From Methanothrix sp. (GTDB taxonomy: Archaea > Halobacteriota > Methanosarcinia > Methanotrichales > Methanotrichaceae): a stretch of DNA of 64,000 nucleotides. The stretch is taken from NCBI RefSeq assembly GCF_016706325.1, contig NZ_JADJJX010000001.1, positions 62,001-126,000 of the forward strand. The letters run 5' to 3'. The notes beneath the pieces are model-generated. The model made no database searches, was not told where the DNA came from, and saw nothing but the letters and a program-made list of their open reading frames with translations. How positions within the stretch are numbered: the stretch's first letter is position 1; each line of letters opens with the position of its first letter. Shown piece by piece: positions 43,317 to 53,428 of the stretch. A program made the translations under genes and the position numbers.

Positions 43317-46300
43317 TTGAGAGAAAAAAGTCCTATTGTGCTCTTCTGGAGCATGGCATTGATATTGGCGAGTCTGGCGACATCGGTTGCGGCTGCAGAG
43401 GTGACGCTCGAGGGTGGGATCAACGGGTCTTTGGGCGATGATGTATCATCCGGCGTAGCCAGAGCCATCGATTATGTGCTCTCCTGCCAGAATGACGACG
43501 GGGGCTTTGGCAACGGCATCGGTAAGCCCAGCGACCAGAGGGAGACCTCAGAGGCTGCTATGGCTCTGGCCCTGGCTGGCGGCCTCGACAGGGCGACAAA
43601 GGGCGACGTTTTAGGCTATCTCGCCGCAAATCCGCCCTCGACCAACCTTTCCAACTATGCAGGCAACCTTGGCCGGTACATGATGGGCGTCGTTGCCGCG
43701 GGCGGTAACCCCTATGACCTCGGCGGCGTGAACTACGTCGAGCTGCTCAAGACCGAGGCGAGGAAGGGCAATAACTCGAACCTCTTTTCCCAAGCCCTGG
43801 TGCCATTGGGCCTGGCCGCTGCGGGAGAGCCCAATTGCGTCGAGGCCCAGCAGGGCATAGCCTTCCTGATGGAGAAGCAGGGGGCAAACGGCAACTGGTT
43901 CGGCATCGACACCACAAGTCTTGTGATCCTAGCCTTGATCGCCTCTGGCGAAGATCCGTCCTCTGAGTCCGTACAGAGGGCGGTCTCCTGGCTTGAGTCG
44001 GTCCAGAACGAAGATGGAGGCTTCCCGGCCGACGGGGGGAGCACACAACCCTCCAACTCCAACAGCGAGAACCTGGCCATCATGGCCATCTACGCCATTG
44101 GCGACGACCCGTCGACATGGGTCAAGAACGGCCAAACGCCCATCGACCATCTCATAAGCCTCCAGCAGGAAAATGGTCAGATCAATTGGACATCGAGCAA
44201 TGCGGGCTATATGCCGATGCAGAGCACTGCCTGGGGAGTCATAGCTCTCTCGAAGCAATGGCTCCCCACGGCCATCTACGGTGATACCACTACTGCCCCG
44301 GTGGCGGACTTCTCCGCTAACGTGACGCGTGGAGTGGCCCCGTTGGCTGTAGAGTTCACGGATGTGTCGACCAACACCCCAACCTCCTGGGCCTGGGACT
44401 TCGATAACGATGGTAGCGTGGACTCGACCGAACAGAACCCGAGCTACACCTACTCAACCGCCGGAACCTACACCGTCAACCTGACGGCGACCAACAGTGC
44501 CGGTAGCGACTCTGAGATCAAGACCGGCTACATCACAGTGGGGCTGCAGGTCCTGTACGACGAGACGGTGAACCTGACCTCCGGTCAGACCTTCGACTTC
44601 ACCGCCAAGGACGGAACGGTCTACACTGACCTTCCCATCGAGACCGATCTGGGAGCCTTGCAGAGTACTGGCCTCGACTTCGTGGCCAACGACGAATGGT
44701 ATGACCTCTACGGTTCTTTCTTCCTGGAGTCGATTGAAGGCGTGGAGAACGCTGCCGACTGGTCCTACTCCTGGGCCATCTACATCAATGATGTCTATGC
44801 CTCCGTTGGTCTATCCCAGAACACCCTGGAGGACGGGGACAACGTAAAGTTCTACTACCTCCCCTACGACCCGGTGAGCTATGAAGCGCTGATTGACCAG
44901 GCACTCTACCTGGTTGACATAGACGTGGACATCACCTCCGCCCCGGTGGCGAACTTCACCGCTAATGTGACCAGCGGAGTTGACCCGTTGACAGTTCAGT
45001 TCACAGACCTCTCGACCAACGCCCCCACCTCCTGGGCCTGGGACTTTGAGAACGACGGCACAGTGGACTCGACTGAGCAGAACCCAATCTACACCTACTC
45101 CACCGCTGGAACATACACCGTCAACCTGACTGTGAGCAACGCCGGCGGCTCGGACGAAGAGATAAAGACCGACTACATCACAGTGGGGCTGCAGGTCCTG
45201 TACGACGAGACGGTGAACCTGACCTCCGGTCAGACCTTCGACTTCACCGCCAAGGACGGAACGGTCTACACTGACCTTCCCATCGAGACCGATCTGGGAG
45301 CCTTGCAGAGTACTGGCCTCGACTTCGTGGCCAACGACGAATGGTATGACCTCTACGGTTCTTTCTTCCTGGAGTCGATTGAAGGCGTGGAGAACGCTGC
45401 CGACTGGTCCTACTCCTGGGCCATCTACATCAACGATGTCTATGCCTCCGTTGGTCTATCCCAGAACACCCTGGAGGACGGGGACAACGTAAAGTTCTAC
45501 TACCTCCCCTACGACCCGGTGAGCTACGAAGCGCTGATTGACCAGGCACTCTACCTGGTTGACATAGACGTGGACATCACCTCCGCCCCGGTGGCGAACT
45601 TCACCGCTAATGTGACCAGCGGAGTTGACCCGTTGACAGTTCAGTTCACAGACCTCTCGACCAACGCCCCCACCTCCTGGGCCTGGGACTTCGAGAATGA
45701 TGGTACAGTGGACTCAACAGAGCAGAACCCGATCTACACCTACTCCAGTGCTGGAACATACACTGTGAAGCTGGTGGTAAGCAATTCTGGCGGCTCGGAT
45801 GACGAGATAAAGACCGACTACATCACAGTGGGGCTGCAGGTCCTGTACGACGACATGGTGAACCTGACCTCCGGTCAGACCTTCGACTTCACCGCCAAGG
45901 ACGGAACGGTCTACACTGACCTTCCCATCGAGACCGATCTGGGAGCCTTGCAGAGTACTGGCCTCGACTTCGTGGCCAACGACGAATGGTATGACCTCTA
46001 CGGTTCTTTCTTCCTGGAGTCGATTGAAGGCGTGGAGAACGCTGCCGACTGGTCCTACTCCTGGGCCACCTACATCAACGATGTCTATGCCTCCGTTGGT
46101 CTATCCCAGAACACCCTGGAGGATGGGGACAACGTAAAGTTCTACTACCTCCCCTACGAACCAGGAACCAACGCACCGTTGATTGAGCAGGCACTCTACC
46201 TGGTTGACATAGACGTGGACATCACCTCCGCCCCGGTGGCAAACTTCGCCGCTAATGTGACCAGCGGAGTTGACCCGTTGACAGTTCAGTTCACAGACCT

Positions 46301-49300
46301 CTCGACCAACTCCCCCACCTCCTGGGCCTGGGACTTCGAGAATGATGGTAGCGTGGACTCGACAGAGCAGAACCCGATCTACACCTACTCCAGTGCTGGA
46401 ACATACACTGTGAAGCTGGTGGTAAGCAATTCTGGCGGCTCGGATGACGAGATAAAGACCGACTACATCACAGTGGGGCTGCAGGTCCTGTACGACGACA
46501 CGGTGAACCTGACCTCCGGTCAGACCTTCGACTTCACCGCCAAGGACGGAACGGTCTACACTGACCTTCCCATCGAGAGTGATCTGGGAGCCTTGCAGAG
46601 TACTGGCCTCGACTTCGTGGCCAACGACGAATGGTATGACCTCTACGGTTCTTTCTTCCTGGAGTCGATTGAAGGCGTGGAGAACGCTGCCGACTGGTCC
46701 TACTCCTGGGCCATCTACATCAACGATGTCTATGCCTCCGTTGGTCTATCCCAGAACACCCTGGAGGACGGGGACAACGTAAAGTTCTACTACCTGCCCT
46801 ACGACCCGGTGAGCTATGAAGCGCTGATTGACCAGGCACTCTACCTGGTTGACATAGACGTGGACATCACCTCCGCCCCGGTGGCGAACTTCACCGCTAA
46901 TGTGACCAGCGGAGTCGCCCCGCTCACCGTTCAGTTCACCGACCTCTCGACGAACTCCCCGACCTCTTGGGCCTGGGACTTCGAGAATGATGGTATCGTG
47001 GACTCAACCCAACAGAACCCGAGCTACACCTACTCCACCGCTGGAACATACACCGTCAACCTGACTGTGGGCAACGCCGGCGGCTCGGACGAAGAGATAA
47101 AGACCGACTACATCACGGTCAGCACGCCGGTGAGCGCTCCGGTGGCGAACTTCTCCGCTACCCCCACGAGCGGCGGCGCTCCCCTAACAGTGCAGTTCAC
47201 CGACCTGTCGACGAACTCTCCGACCTCCTGGGCCTGGGACTTTGAGAACGACGGCACAGTGGACTCGACTGAGCAGAACCCAAGCTACACCTACTCCACC
47301 GCTGGAACATACACCGTCAAGCTGACTGCGAGCAACGCCGGTGGTTCGGACGATGAGATCAAGAGCGCGTACGTGACCGCCATCAACCTCAAGATCTACT
47401 CGACCGCGTATGAGAACACCAACCTCGGCGCTCCGGATCCCGCAATAGCAGCAAGCAGCTCCGCCTTTGTGGCTTGGGCATCCACTGTGGTGGACTACAG
47501 CCCGGCCAACCAGACGAACAACTTCAAGGACCCCTCCAATGCCCTCGGCCCGGTGACCGGTAGCAACACGCACATCGTAAGCCTGGGCGACCTGACTCAG
47601 GAGCAGATCAACGCCGGCGAGCTTCCCGGCTCGTTGACCCTGGGCTTCGACGTGATCATAACCAACGGCGCCGGTCCGGACTTCGCGGCCTTCGAGAACG
47701 GGTTCGGTAGTCAGACCTCCATATTCGCTGAGCTAGGGTATGTGGAGGTGTCCACCGATGGGGTGACCTTCGCCCGCTTCCCGAGCGTATCGCTTACCCC
47801 CGGACGGGTGGGAGGCTATGGGACCATCGATCCCACCGGCGTGTACAACCTGGTGGGCAAGCATGCCTTTAAATACGGCACACCGTTCGACCTGAGCGAC
47901 CTTGCTGATGACCCGGCGGTGGTCAGCGGGGCCGTGGACCTGAACAACATCAACTATGTACGCATCGTGGATATCCCGGGCAGCGGGGACTTCAAGGATT
48001 CCGAAGGCCGCCCGATATACGATGCGTGGGTCACATTCGGCTCCGGCGGAGTGGACTTTGATGCCCTGGGAGTGATCAACGCAGTCCCGAAAGTAGCGAA
48101 AATCGAGGTCAGCAAGACGGCCAATGTTACCGAGGCCTGCTTAGGAGATATCATAGGCTACAGCATCCTGGTGAACAACACCGGCAATGTCGCTCTAAAC
48201 AACGTCACAGCCTACGATAACCTCACAGATCACCAGGAGAGCATCGGCTCTCTTGCTCCCGGCCAGAGCTTCAGCTTTAACCAGAGCTATCAGGTTACCG
48301 AATTGGACCTCTGCAAGCCTCTGGTCAACAACATTACAGTCAACGGCACCTCCACGACAGGAGTAGAGGTCGAGAGCTCAAGCCTCAAGACCGTCGAGAT
48401 GGTATCCAATCCGGCGATCTCTGTGAGCAAGACGGCCAATGTTACCCAGGCCGAGGTCGGGGATGTTGTAGGCTACACCATCCTGGTGAACAACACCGGC
48501 GATGTATCTCTAAATAACGTCAAAGCCTACGACAACCTGACCGGCCAGACAGAGAATATAGGGACTCTGGCGGCCGGCACGAGCTACAGCTTCAGCCTAA
48601 CCCGCCAGGTGGCCGCGGAGGATGCGGGCAAGGTCGTTGTAAATAATGTAACCGCCAACGGTACCAGCCCCTGCGGCGACCTGGTTGAGGGCTACGGTAC
48701 TGTGTCTGTCACCGTCGAGAAAGAGGTGGTATCTAATCCTGCAATCGCCGTAAACAAGAGGGCTAACGTGACTGAAGCAGGAATAGGTGATGTTGTGAGC
48801 TACAAGATCTGGGTGAACAACACCGGCGATGTCGTTCTAAACAGCGTCACCGCCTACGACAACCTCACAGATCACCAGGAGAGCATCGGCTCTCTTGCTC
48901 CCGGCCAGAGCTTCAGCTTCGAGCAGACCTATAAAGTTGCAGAGAACGACCTCTGCAAGCCTCTGGTCAACAACGTGACAGCCAGCGGCACCACCACGTC
49001 TAGCGCAACGGTCGAAAGCTTCGACATCGAGACCGTCGAGATGGTATCCAATCCGGCGATCTCGGTGAGCAAGACTGCCAATGTTACTGAGGCAAAGGTT
49101 GGAGACTTTGTGGGCTACAAGATCTGGGTGAACAACACCGGCGATGTCTCTCTGACCAGCGTCACGGCCCATGACGACCTGACCGGCCAGACAAAAAATA
49201 TTGGGACCCTGGCGGCTGGCGAGAGCTACAGCTTCAGCCTAACCCGCCAGGTGCCTTCGGGCGATTCGGGCAAGGTCATCGTAAATAAAGTTACAGTCAC

Positions 49301-51410
49301 AGGCATGAGCCCCTGTGGCGCCCTGGCTGAGGGCTATGGTACTGCGTCTGTTGCAGTTGAGAGGGTATCTCCTGCAACTCCTGCAATCTCTGTAAACAAG
49401 ATGGCCAACGTGACTGAAGCAGGATTAGGCGACGTTGTGGGCTATAAGATCTGGGTGAACAACACCGGTGGTGTCGCTCTGAATAGCGTCATGGTCTCCG
49501 ATAGCCTCACAGGTTACCGGAAGAACATAGGTTCTCTCGCTCCCGGCCAGACCTTCAGCTTCGAGCAGACCTATAAAGTTAAAGAGAAAGACCTCTGCAA
49601 GCCTCTGGTCAACAAAGCGAGTGCAACCGGCAGAGCCACGGCGGGCGTAAGGGTCGAGAGCTCCAGCACCAAGACAGTCGATATGATATCTCACCCTGCG
49701 ATCACAGTGACCAAGGTTGCGAGCATGACCTCGGCCAGTGTCGGCGATGTTGTCCGTTATACCGTCTGGGTGAACAACACGGGCGACGTCTCTTTGAAGA
49801 ACGTCAGAGCTTACGATAACCTGACCGGCCAGACAAAAAATATTGGGACCCTGGCGGCTGGCGAGAGCTACAGCTTCAGCCTATCCCGCAAGGTGCCTTC
49901 GAGCGATTCGGGCAAGGTAGTGGTAAATAAAGTTACAGCCAAAGGCATGACCCCCTGCAGCTCTCAGATTGAGGGCTATGGTACTGCGTCAGTTACCATC
50001 GGGCAGGTATCTCCTCCTGCCATTGCCGTAACCAAGATGGCCAACGTGACTGAGGCCGGCTTAGGAGATGTCATCGGCTATAAGATCTGGGTGAACAACA
50101 CCGGTGGTGTCGCTCTGAATAGCGTCATGGTCTCCGATAGCCTCACAGGTTACCGGAAGAACATAGGTTCTCTCGCTCCCGGCCAGACCTTCAGCTTCGA
50201 GCAGACCTATAAAGTTAAAGAGAAAGACCTCTGCAAGCCTCTGGTCAACAAAGCGAGTGCAACCGGCAGAGCCGCGGCGGGCGTAAGGGTCGAGAGCTCC
50301 AGCACCAAGACAGTCGATATGATATCTCACCCTGCGATCACAGTGACCAAGGTTGCGAGCATGACCTCGGCCAGTGTCGGCGATGTTGTCCGTTATACCA
50401 TCTGGGTGAACAACACGGGCGACGTCTCTTTGAAGAACGTCAGAGCTTACGATAACCTGACCGGCCAGACAAAGAGTATAGGAACTCTGTCACCCGGCAA
50501 GAGCTACAGCTTCAGCCTATCCCGCAAGGTGCCCTCGGGCGATTCGGGCAAGGTAGTGGTAAATAAAGTTACAGCCAAAGGCATGACCCCCTGCAGCTCT
50601 CAGATTGAGGGCTATGGTACTGCGTCAGTTACCATCGGGCAGGTATCTCGTTCTGCAATGGCAGCAAACAAGACGGCTAACGTGACTGAAGCAGGATTAG
50701 GCGATGTTGTGGGCAACATGACTGGGATGAACAACACCTTGAACAACACTGTGAACAACACCTTGAACAACAGCGTGAACAATACTGGCGCATCAGGTAC
50801 GATCAACAGTGCGATATTAACCAATTCCAGCGAGAACACAAGCACAATCTCGGCGCCAGCCGTGCCAGAAGTGCCCGAGAACCCTGTAGATGCAAAGACG
50901 ACAAAAGACAATGAGACCTCAACTCTGCCAGGAGTCTTGCCCGAGAACAATGGCACAACAAGGCTCGATTTCGGAAATGGCATCCAGGTTTATGTGGTTC
51001 AAGAGAAAGATCACCTATTGAGCAGCTATGCAACCATAATCCCGAACGACGGGCTGGCAAATGAATCCAGCCAGGGATCGATCGAGCAGAGTTCATCTCC
51101 AGCTTCGGATAAGGTCAATGCTACAGAAAATAGTACAACACTCAACGCAGGGAATGAATCAGCTATGCTGAAAAACGAGGCCGATACATTGCTGGCGCAA
51201 ACGAATTCTACATCTGAGTCCCTGGCTAATCAATCGACTCCTACGTCTACAATTAGTGCAGCAAACATAACCACATCATTGCCTGCGGTTCAACCGCCAG
51301 CTATTTCACCAACCATGAACCGCACCATGAACAGCAGCATTAACACCTCGAACTGGCATAACCTGCACAACAAAGATCCAGTGATTCATTGGGCTCGTTC
51401 AGAGAAATGA
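43317..51410 (+). CDS. Giant surface protein: alpha-toroid, four DUF4430-PKD units, DUF11 repeats (~2697 aa)
   Basis: TTG 43317 is chosen (GGGAGG 10 nt upstream); a longer frame from 43050 overlaps the propeller gene. After a signal peptide (LILASLATSVAAAE) comes a toroid at about 41-322 (IDYVLSCQNDDGGFGN, WLESVQNEDGGFPAD). A PKD domain follows (328-406), then four 215-residue units of DUF4430-like plus PKD (407-1266), another PKD (1272-1355), a secreted beta domain (1357-1590), eight DUF11 repeats (1595-2445), a cut ninth, and an Asn/Ser/Thr-rich stalk. DUF4430 is the family of the transcobalamin C-terminal domain; toroid plus DUF4430 suggests corrinoid or similar ligand binding. No anchor is visible. 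Confidence 0.88.
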   Translation: MREKSPIVLFWSMALILASLATSVAAAEVTLEGGINGSLGDDVSSGVARAIDYVLSCQNDDGGFGNGIGKPSDQRETSEAAMALALAGGLDRATKGDVLGYLAANPPSTNLSNYAGNLGRYMMGVVAAGGNPYDLGGVNYVELLKTEARKGNNSNLFSQALVPLGLAAAGEPNCVEAQQGIAFLMEKQGANGNWFGIDTTSLVILALIASGEDPSSESVQRAVSWLESVQNEDGGFPADGGSTQPSNSNSENLAIMAIYAIGDDPSTWVKNGQTPIDHLISLQQENGQINWTSSNAGYMPMQSTAWGVIALSKQWLPTAIYGDTTTAPVADFSANVTRGVAPLAVEFTDVSTNTPTSWAWDFDNDGSVDSTEQNPSYTYSTAGTYTVNLTATNSAGSDSEIKTGYITVGLQVLYDETVNLTSGQTFDFTAKDGTVYTDLPIETDLGALQSTGLDFVANDEWYDLYGSFFLESIEGVENAADWSYSWAIYINDVYASVGLSQNTLEDGDNVKFYYLPYDPVSYEALIDQALYLVDIDVDITSAPVANFTANVTSGVDPLTVQFTDLSTNAPTSWAWDFENDGTVDSTEQNPIYTYSTAGTYTVNLTVSNAGGSDEEIKTDYITVGLQVLYDETVNLTSGQTFDFTAKDGTVYTDLPIETDLGALQSTGLDFVANDEWYDLYGSFFLESIEGVENAADWSYSWAIYINDVYASVGLSQNTLEDGDNVKFYYLPYDPVSYEALIDQALYLVDIDVDITSAPVANFTANVTSGVDPLTVQFTDLSTNAPTSWAWDFENDGTVDSTEQNPIYTYSSAGTYTVKLVVSNSGGSDDEIKTDYITVGLQVLYDDMVNLTSGQTFDFTAKDGTVYTDLPIETDLGALQSTGLDFVANDEWYDLYGSFFLESIEGVENAADWSYSWATYINDVYASVGLSQNTLEDGDNVKFYYLPYEPGTNAPLIEQALYLVDIDVDITSAPVANFAANVTSGVDPLTVQFTDLSTNSPTSWAWDFENDGSVDSTEQNPIYTYSSAGTYTVKLVVSNSGGSDDEIKTDYITVGLQVLYDDTVNLTSGQTFDFTAKDGTVYTDLPIESDLGALQSTGLDFVANDEWYDLYGSFFLESIEGVENAADWSYSWAIYINDVYASVGLSQNTLEDGDNVKFYYLPYDPVSYEALIDQALYLVDIDVDITSAPVANFTANVTSGVAPLTVQFTDLSTNSPTSWAWDFENDGIVDSTQQNPSYTYSTAGTYTVNLTVGNAGGSDEEIKTDYITVSTPVSAPVANFSATPTSGGAPLTVQFTDLSTNSPTSWAWDFENDGTVDSTEQNPSYTYSTAGTYTVKLTASNAGGSDDEIKSAYVTAINLKIYSTAYENTNLGAPDPAIAASSSAFVAWASTVVDYSPANQTNNFKDPSNALGPVTGSNTHIVSLGDLTQEQINAGELPGSLTLGFDVIITNGAGPDFAAFENGFGSQTSIFAELGYVEVSTDGVTFARFPSVSLTPGRVGGYGTIDPTGVYNLVGKHAFKYGTPFDLSDLADDPAVVSGAVDLNNINYVRIVDIPGSGDFKDSEGRPIYDAWVTFGSGGVDFDALGVINAVPKVAKIEVSKTANVTEACLGDIIGYSILVNNTGNVALNNVTAYDNLTDHQESIGSLAPGQSFSFNQSYQVTELDLCKPLVNNITVNGTSTTGVEVESSSLKTVEMVSNPAISVSKTANVTQAEVGDVVGYTILVNNTGDVSLNNVKAYDNLTGQTENIGTLAAGTSYSFSLTRQVAAEDAGKVVVNNVTANGTSPCGDLVEGYGTVSVTVEKEVVSNPAIAVNKRANVTEAGIGDVVSYKIWVNNTGDVVLNSVTAYDNLTDHQESIGSLAPGQSFSFEQTYKVAENDLCKPLVNNVTASGTTTSSATVESFDIETVEMVSNPAISVSKTANVTEAKVGDFVGYKIWVNNTGDVSLTSVTAHDDLTGQTKNIGTLAAGESYSFSLTRQVPSGDSGKVIVNKVTVTGMSPCGALAEGYGTASVAVERVSPATPAISVNKMANVTEAGLGDVVGYKIWVNNTGGVALNSVMVSDSLTGYRKNIGSLAPGQTFSFEQTYKVKEKDLCKPLVNKASATGRATAGVRVESSSTKTVDMISHPAITVTKVASMTSASVGDVVRYTVWVNNTGDVSLKNVRAYDNLTGQTKNIGTLAAGESYSFSLSRKVPSSDSGKVVVNKVTAKGMTPCSSQIEGYGTASVTIGQVSPPAIAVTKMANVTEAGLGDVIGYKIWVNNTGGVALNSVMVSDSLTGYRKNIGSLAPGQTFSFEQTYKVKEKDLCKPLVNKASATGRAAAGVRVESSSTKTVDMISHPAITVTKVASMTSASVGDVVRYTIWVNNTGDVSLKNVRAYDNLTGQTKSIGTLSPGKSYSFSLSRKVPSGDSGKVVVNKVTAKGMTPCSSQIEGYGTASVTIGQVSRSAMAANKTANVTEAGLGDVVGNMTGMNNTLNNTVNNTLNNSVNNTGASGTINSAILTNSSENTSTISAPAVPEVPENPVDAKTTKDNETSTLPGVLPENNGTTRLDFGNGIQVYVVQEKDHLLSSYATIIPNDGLANESSQGSIEQSSSPASDKVNATENSTTLNAGNESAMLKNEADTLLAQTNSTSESLANQSTPTSTISAANITTSLPAVQPPAISPTMNRTMNSSINTSNWHNLHNKDPVIHWARSEK
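44536..47115 (+). repeat. Four exact-length 645-bp units (DUF4430 + PKD)
   Basis: Units start at 44536, 45181, 45826 and 46471, each 645 bp (215 aa), and are almost identical in the DUF4430 part at the DNA level. The PKD parts differ slightly. Equal length and high identity point to recent unequal crossing-over or conversion, and to possible copy-number variation. Confidence 0.92.
48100..50720 (+). repeat. DUF11 repeats, two alternating types in ~636-bp pairs
   Basis: Eight complete repeats begin near 48101, 48418, 48743, 49060, 49384, 49702, 50024 and 50337; a ninth is cut near 50657. Odd and even repeats form two types, and the pair at about 49395 is nearly identical to that at about 50031 (636 bp apart). 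They form a long beta stalk. Confidence 0.85.
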
Positions 51411-51460
51411 GTCGGGAGATCCTTGGAAGATAACACCTGAAGGGAGAGATAGAGATAAAT

Positions 51461-53395
51461 ATGAAATCCTGGCATCGCATTGCATCTCATTCTCTCCTAT
51501 TATTTTTGATGATTTTTGCTGCTCTATCCTTTTCTGCCCAGGGCGGCCTATGGATTAATAAGATTTCGGAGACGTCGATCTGTGCCGAGGGGGAGGCTGT
51601 CAACTACAATATAAGTTATGGTTATGATGGCATCAGGTCGGCTAATAACGTCTTGATTGAGGATATTCTGCCCAATGTGGACCTGATTAGCGCTTCGCCA
51701 GCACCCAGTTCCCAATCAGGAAACATACTTCAATGGAATATCGGAGAACTTAAATCTGGGGAAGGTGAACCTATCCAGGTCAGCGTTCGAGTACGGCATG
51801 TCAGAAATATAACCTTTGATGAAAGTTCGTCGGTAAGTGGCGATGGTTTCGTCAACGTTAGAAAGAGCCTGTCCGCTTCCGGGTATGAGGGCCCCGTCCT
51901 GGTAAATACCGCCATCATATACGAGAATAACCGGCCAGTTAGTTCTTCCACTTGTACGATAGCCATCCAGGGAGAGCTTGGAACAGATCTTAAGAGCGCA
52001 GAGCATGGCAGCGGCAGTTATAGTGAAGAGGAGATCTCTAATCTCAATACCACCGCTGATACAATTATCCTTGCCAAGGACATCTCTGCCACTTACAAGC
52101 CCACCACCTTCCATCTGCCCGAGAATAGGACGGTTAGCTTCAGCTCAACCTGGTCTGACCTGACCAGTATAAAGAATCCCCATACAGGCGACTCCTTTGC
52201 TGAGAATTATCAATATATGGATGACCTGAAAAAGAGCGGCGGCTACAATAATCATAGCCAAGACCTCTATTCATCCCAATCGAATTTTTCAGGAGGAATA
52301 GCCAGTATAGGCTACGTGAAACAAGAGCCTCACACACCGGGTACCAAAGCGACCCGTTTGGAGATCTCCGAGACTTACCACGGTGACTTCCAGACAGAGC
52401 AGTCACTCAACGCTGGAAGCTACTCAAAATACGCCAAAGGGACTGGTTTTGCGTCATCGGATGCAAATATGGGATGCGATCTGAGGTCCAGCGAGCACGG
52501 AAGCGGCAGCTATGAATCCGAATTGCAATTATCATCTAACACTATTCTTAAAAGCTCAAACATGGTCTACCAGCATAATGACCAATCAGTCGGTGGTCTC
52601 AACATCAGTTATAATAATAAGTGGAGCGAGTTCTCATATGTGAGAAATCCAAGCCAGAGCTCGGAGATACTGCAACGCATAAGCTCAGCAGATTACATTC
52701 AACAGGAGACGCTGGTAGGGCCTTCTTTCTTGGGGACGACTGGAAGGTTCAATGGAACGGAATATTTTAGGGGCAAGTTTAATGGCATTGATAAGGCAGA
52801 AGTTGAAAGAATGTTAATAGGCAACTACAACCTGGATACTACTTTCGCCATGAGCAATGTGGCCAAATACCTCTACCCTCACCTCAATTTAACCAAAATG
52901 GTCGTTGCCAACGACGGAAACTACATTACATATTTGATCAACATCACTAATGATGGAAACGAGATTCTGTCTCCGGTACAAGTCGTCGATGTGCTGCCAG
53001 AAGGCACTTCATTCTACAGCTCCAGCATGCAGCCAGTTGTACAGGGCCGGGTAGTGAGCTGGTCATTCCTGGCCCTTACTATAGGCGACATACAGAGCAT
53101 AGAGTTGATAGTCAAGCTCGATTATGAAGGCGCAGATATGTTGAACAGGGTTCAAGCCGTGGCCCAATACGGGAACCGTACCATACTGACTGAGGCCTCC
53201 TCTTCCCCCGTGGTTGATGCCATCCCGCAATATAATACCACCACCATCTCCGATACAGGTGCATGGAGACCCCCGTCATGCTTTGATTTGGGGCTAAACC
53301 TCAGCGAATGTGATGGTGCAATCCAGCGATATTACAGTGGCAGGGACGACAATACCGGCGGGTGTTGCCCCAAGATAACTAATGTTTTATGGTAA
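51461..53395 (+). CDS. Surface protein with DUF11 and EHGSGSY repeats (644 aa)
   Basis: A signal peptide (LLLFLMIFAALSFSAQGG) is followed by a DUF11-like domain (33-125). Residues 165-470 contain two segments with the motif D-L-(K/R)-S-x-EHGSGSY followed by E-rich strands, and a second DUF11 domain (475-590) follows. The same order (DUF11, EHGSGS region, DUF11) is found in the C-terminal third of the 2201-aa protein, so the two are related. The C-terminus has Cys pairs (GGCCPKITNVLW). Its role is probably structural; no enzyme motif is seen. It closes the surface-protein block. Confidence 0.8.
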   Translation: MKSWHRIASHSLLLFLMIFAALSFSAQGGLWINKISETSICAEGEAVNYNISYGYDGIRSANNVLIEDILPNVDLISASPAPSSQSGNILQWNIGELKSGEGEPIQVSVRVRHVRNITFDESSSVSGDGFVNVRKSLSASGYEGPVLVNTAIIYENNRPVSSSTCTIAIQGELGTDLKSAEHGSGSYSEEEISNLNTTADTIILAKDISATYKPTTFHLPENRTVSFSSTWSDLTSIKNPHTGDSFAENYQYMDDLKKSGGYNNHSQDLYSSQSNFSGGIASIGYVKQEPHTPGTKATRLEISETYHGDFQTEQSLNAGSYSKYAKGTGFASSDANMGCDLRSSEHGSGSYESELQLSSNTILKSSNMVYQHNDQSVGGLNISYNNKWSEFSYVRNPSQSSEILQRISSADYIQQETLVGPSFLGTTGRFNGTEYFRGKFNGIDKAEVERMLIGNYNLDTTFAMSNVAKYLYPHLNLTKMVVANDGNYITYLINITNDGNEILSPVQVVDVLPEGTSFYSSSMQPVVQGRVVSWSFLALTIGDIQSIELIVKLDYEGADMLNRVQAVAQYGNRTILTEASSSPVVDAIPQYNTTTISDTGAWRPPSCFDLGLNLSECDGAIQRYYSGRDDNTGGCCPKITNVLW

Positions 53396-53428
53396 CTATT
53401 CAGCCCTGCTCGCGGAATCATTAAGAAT

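Noticed and set aside
44536..50720. CRISPR-like periodicity
   Set aside because: Repeats are long, in frame and encode DUF4430/PKD/DUF11 domains.
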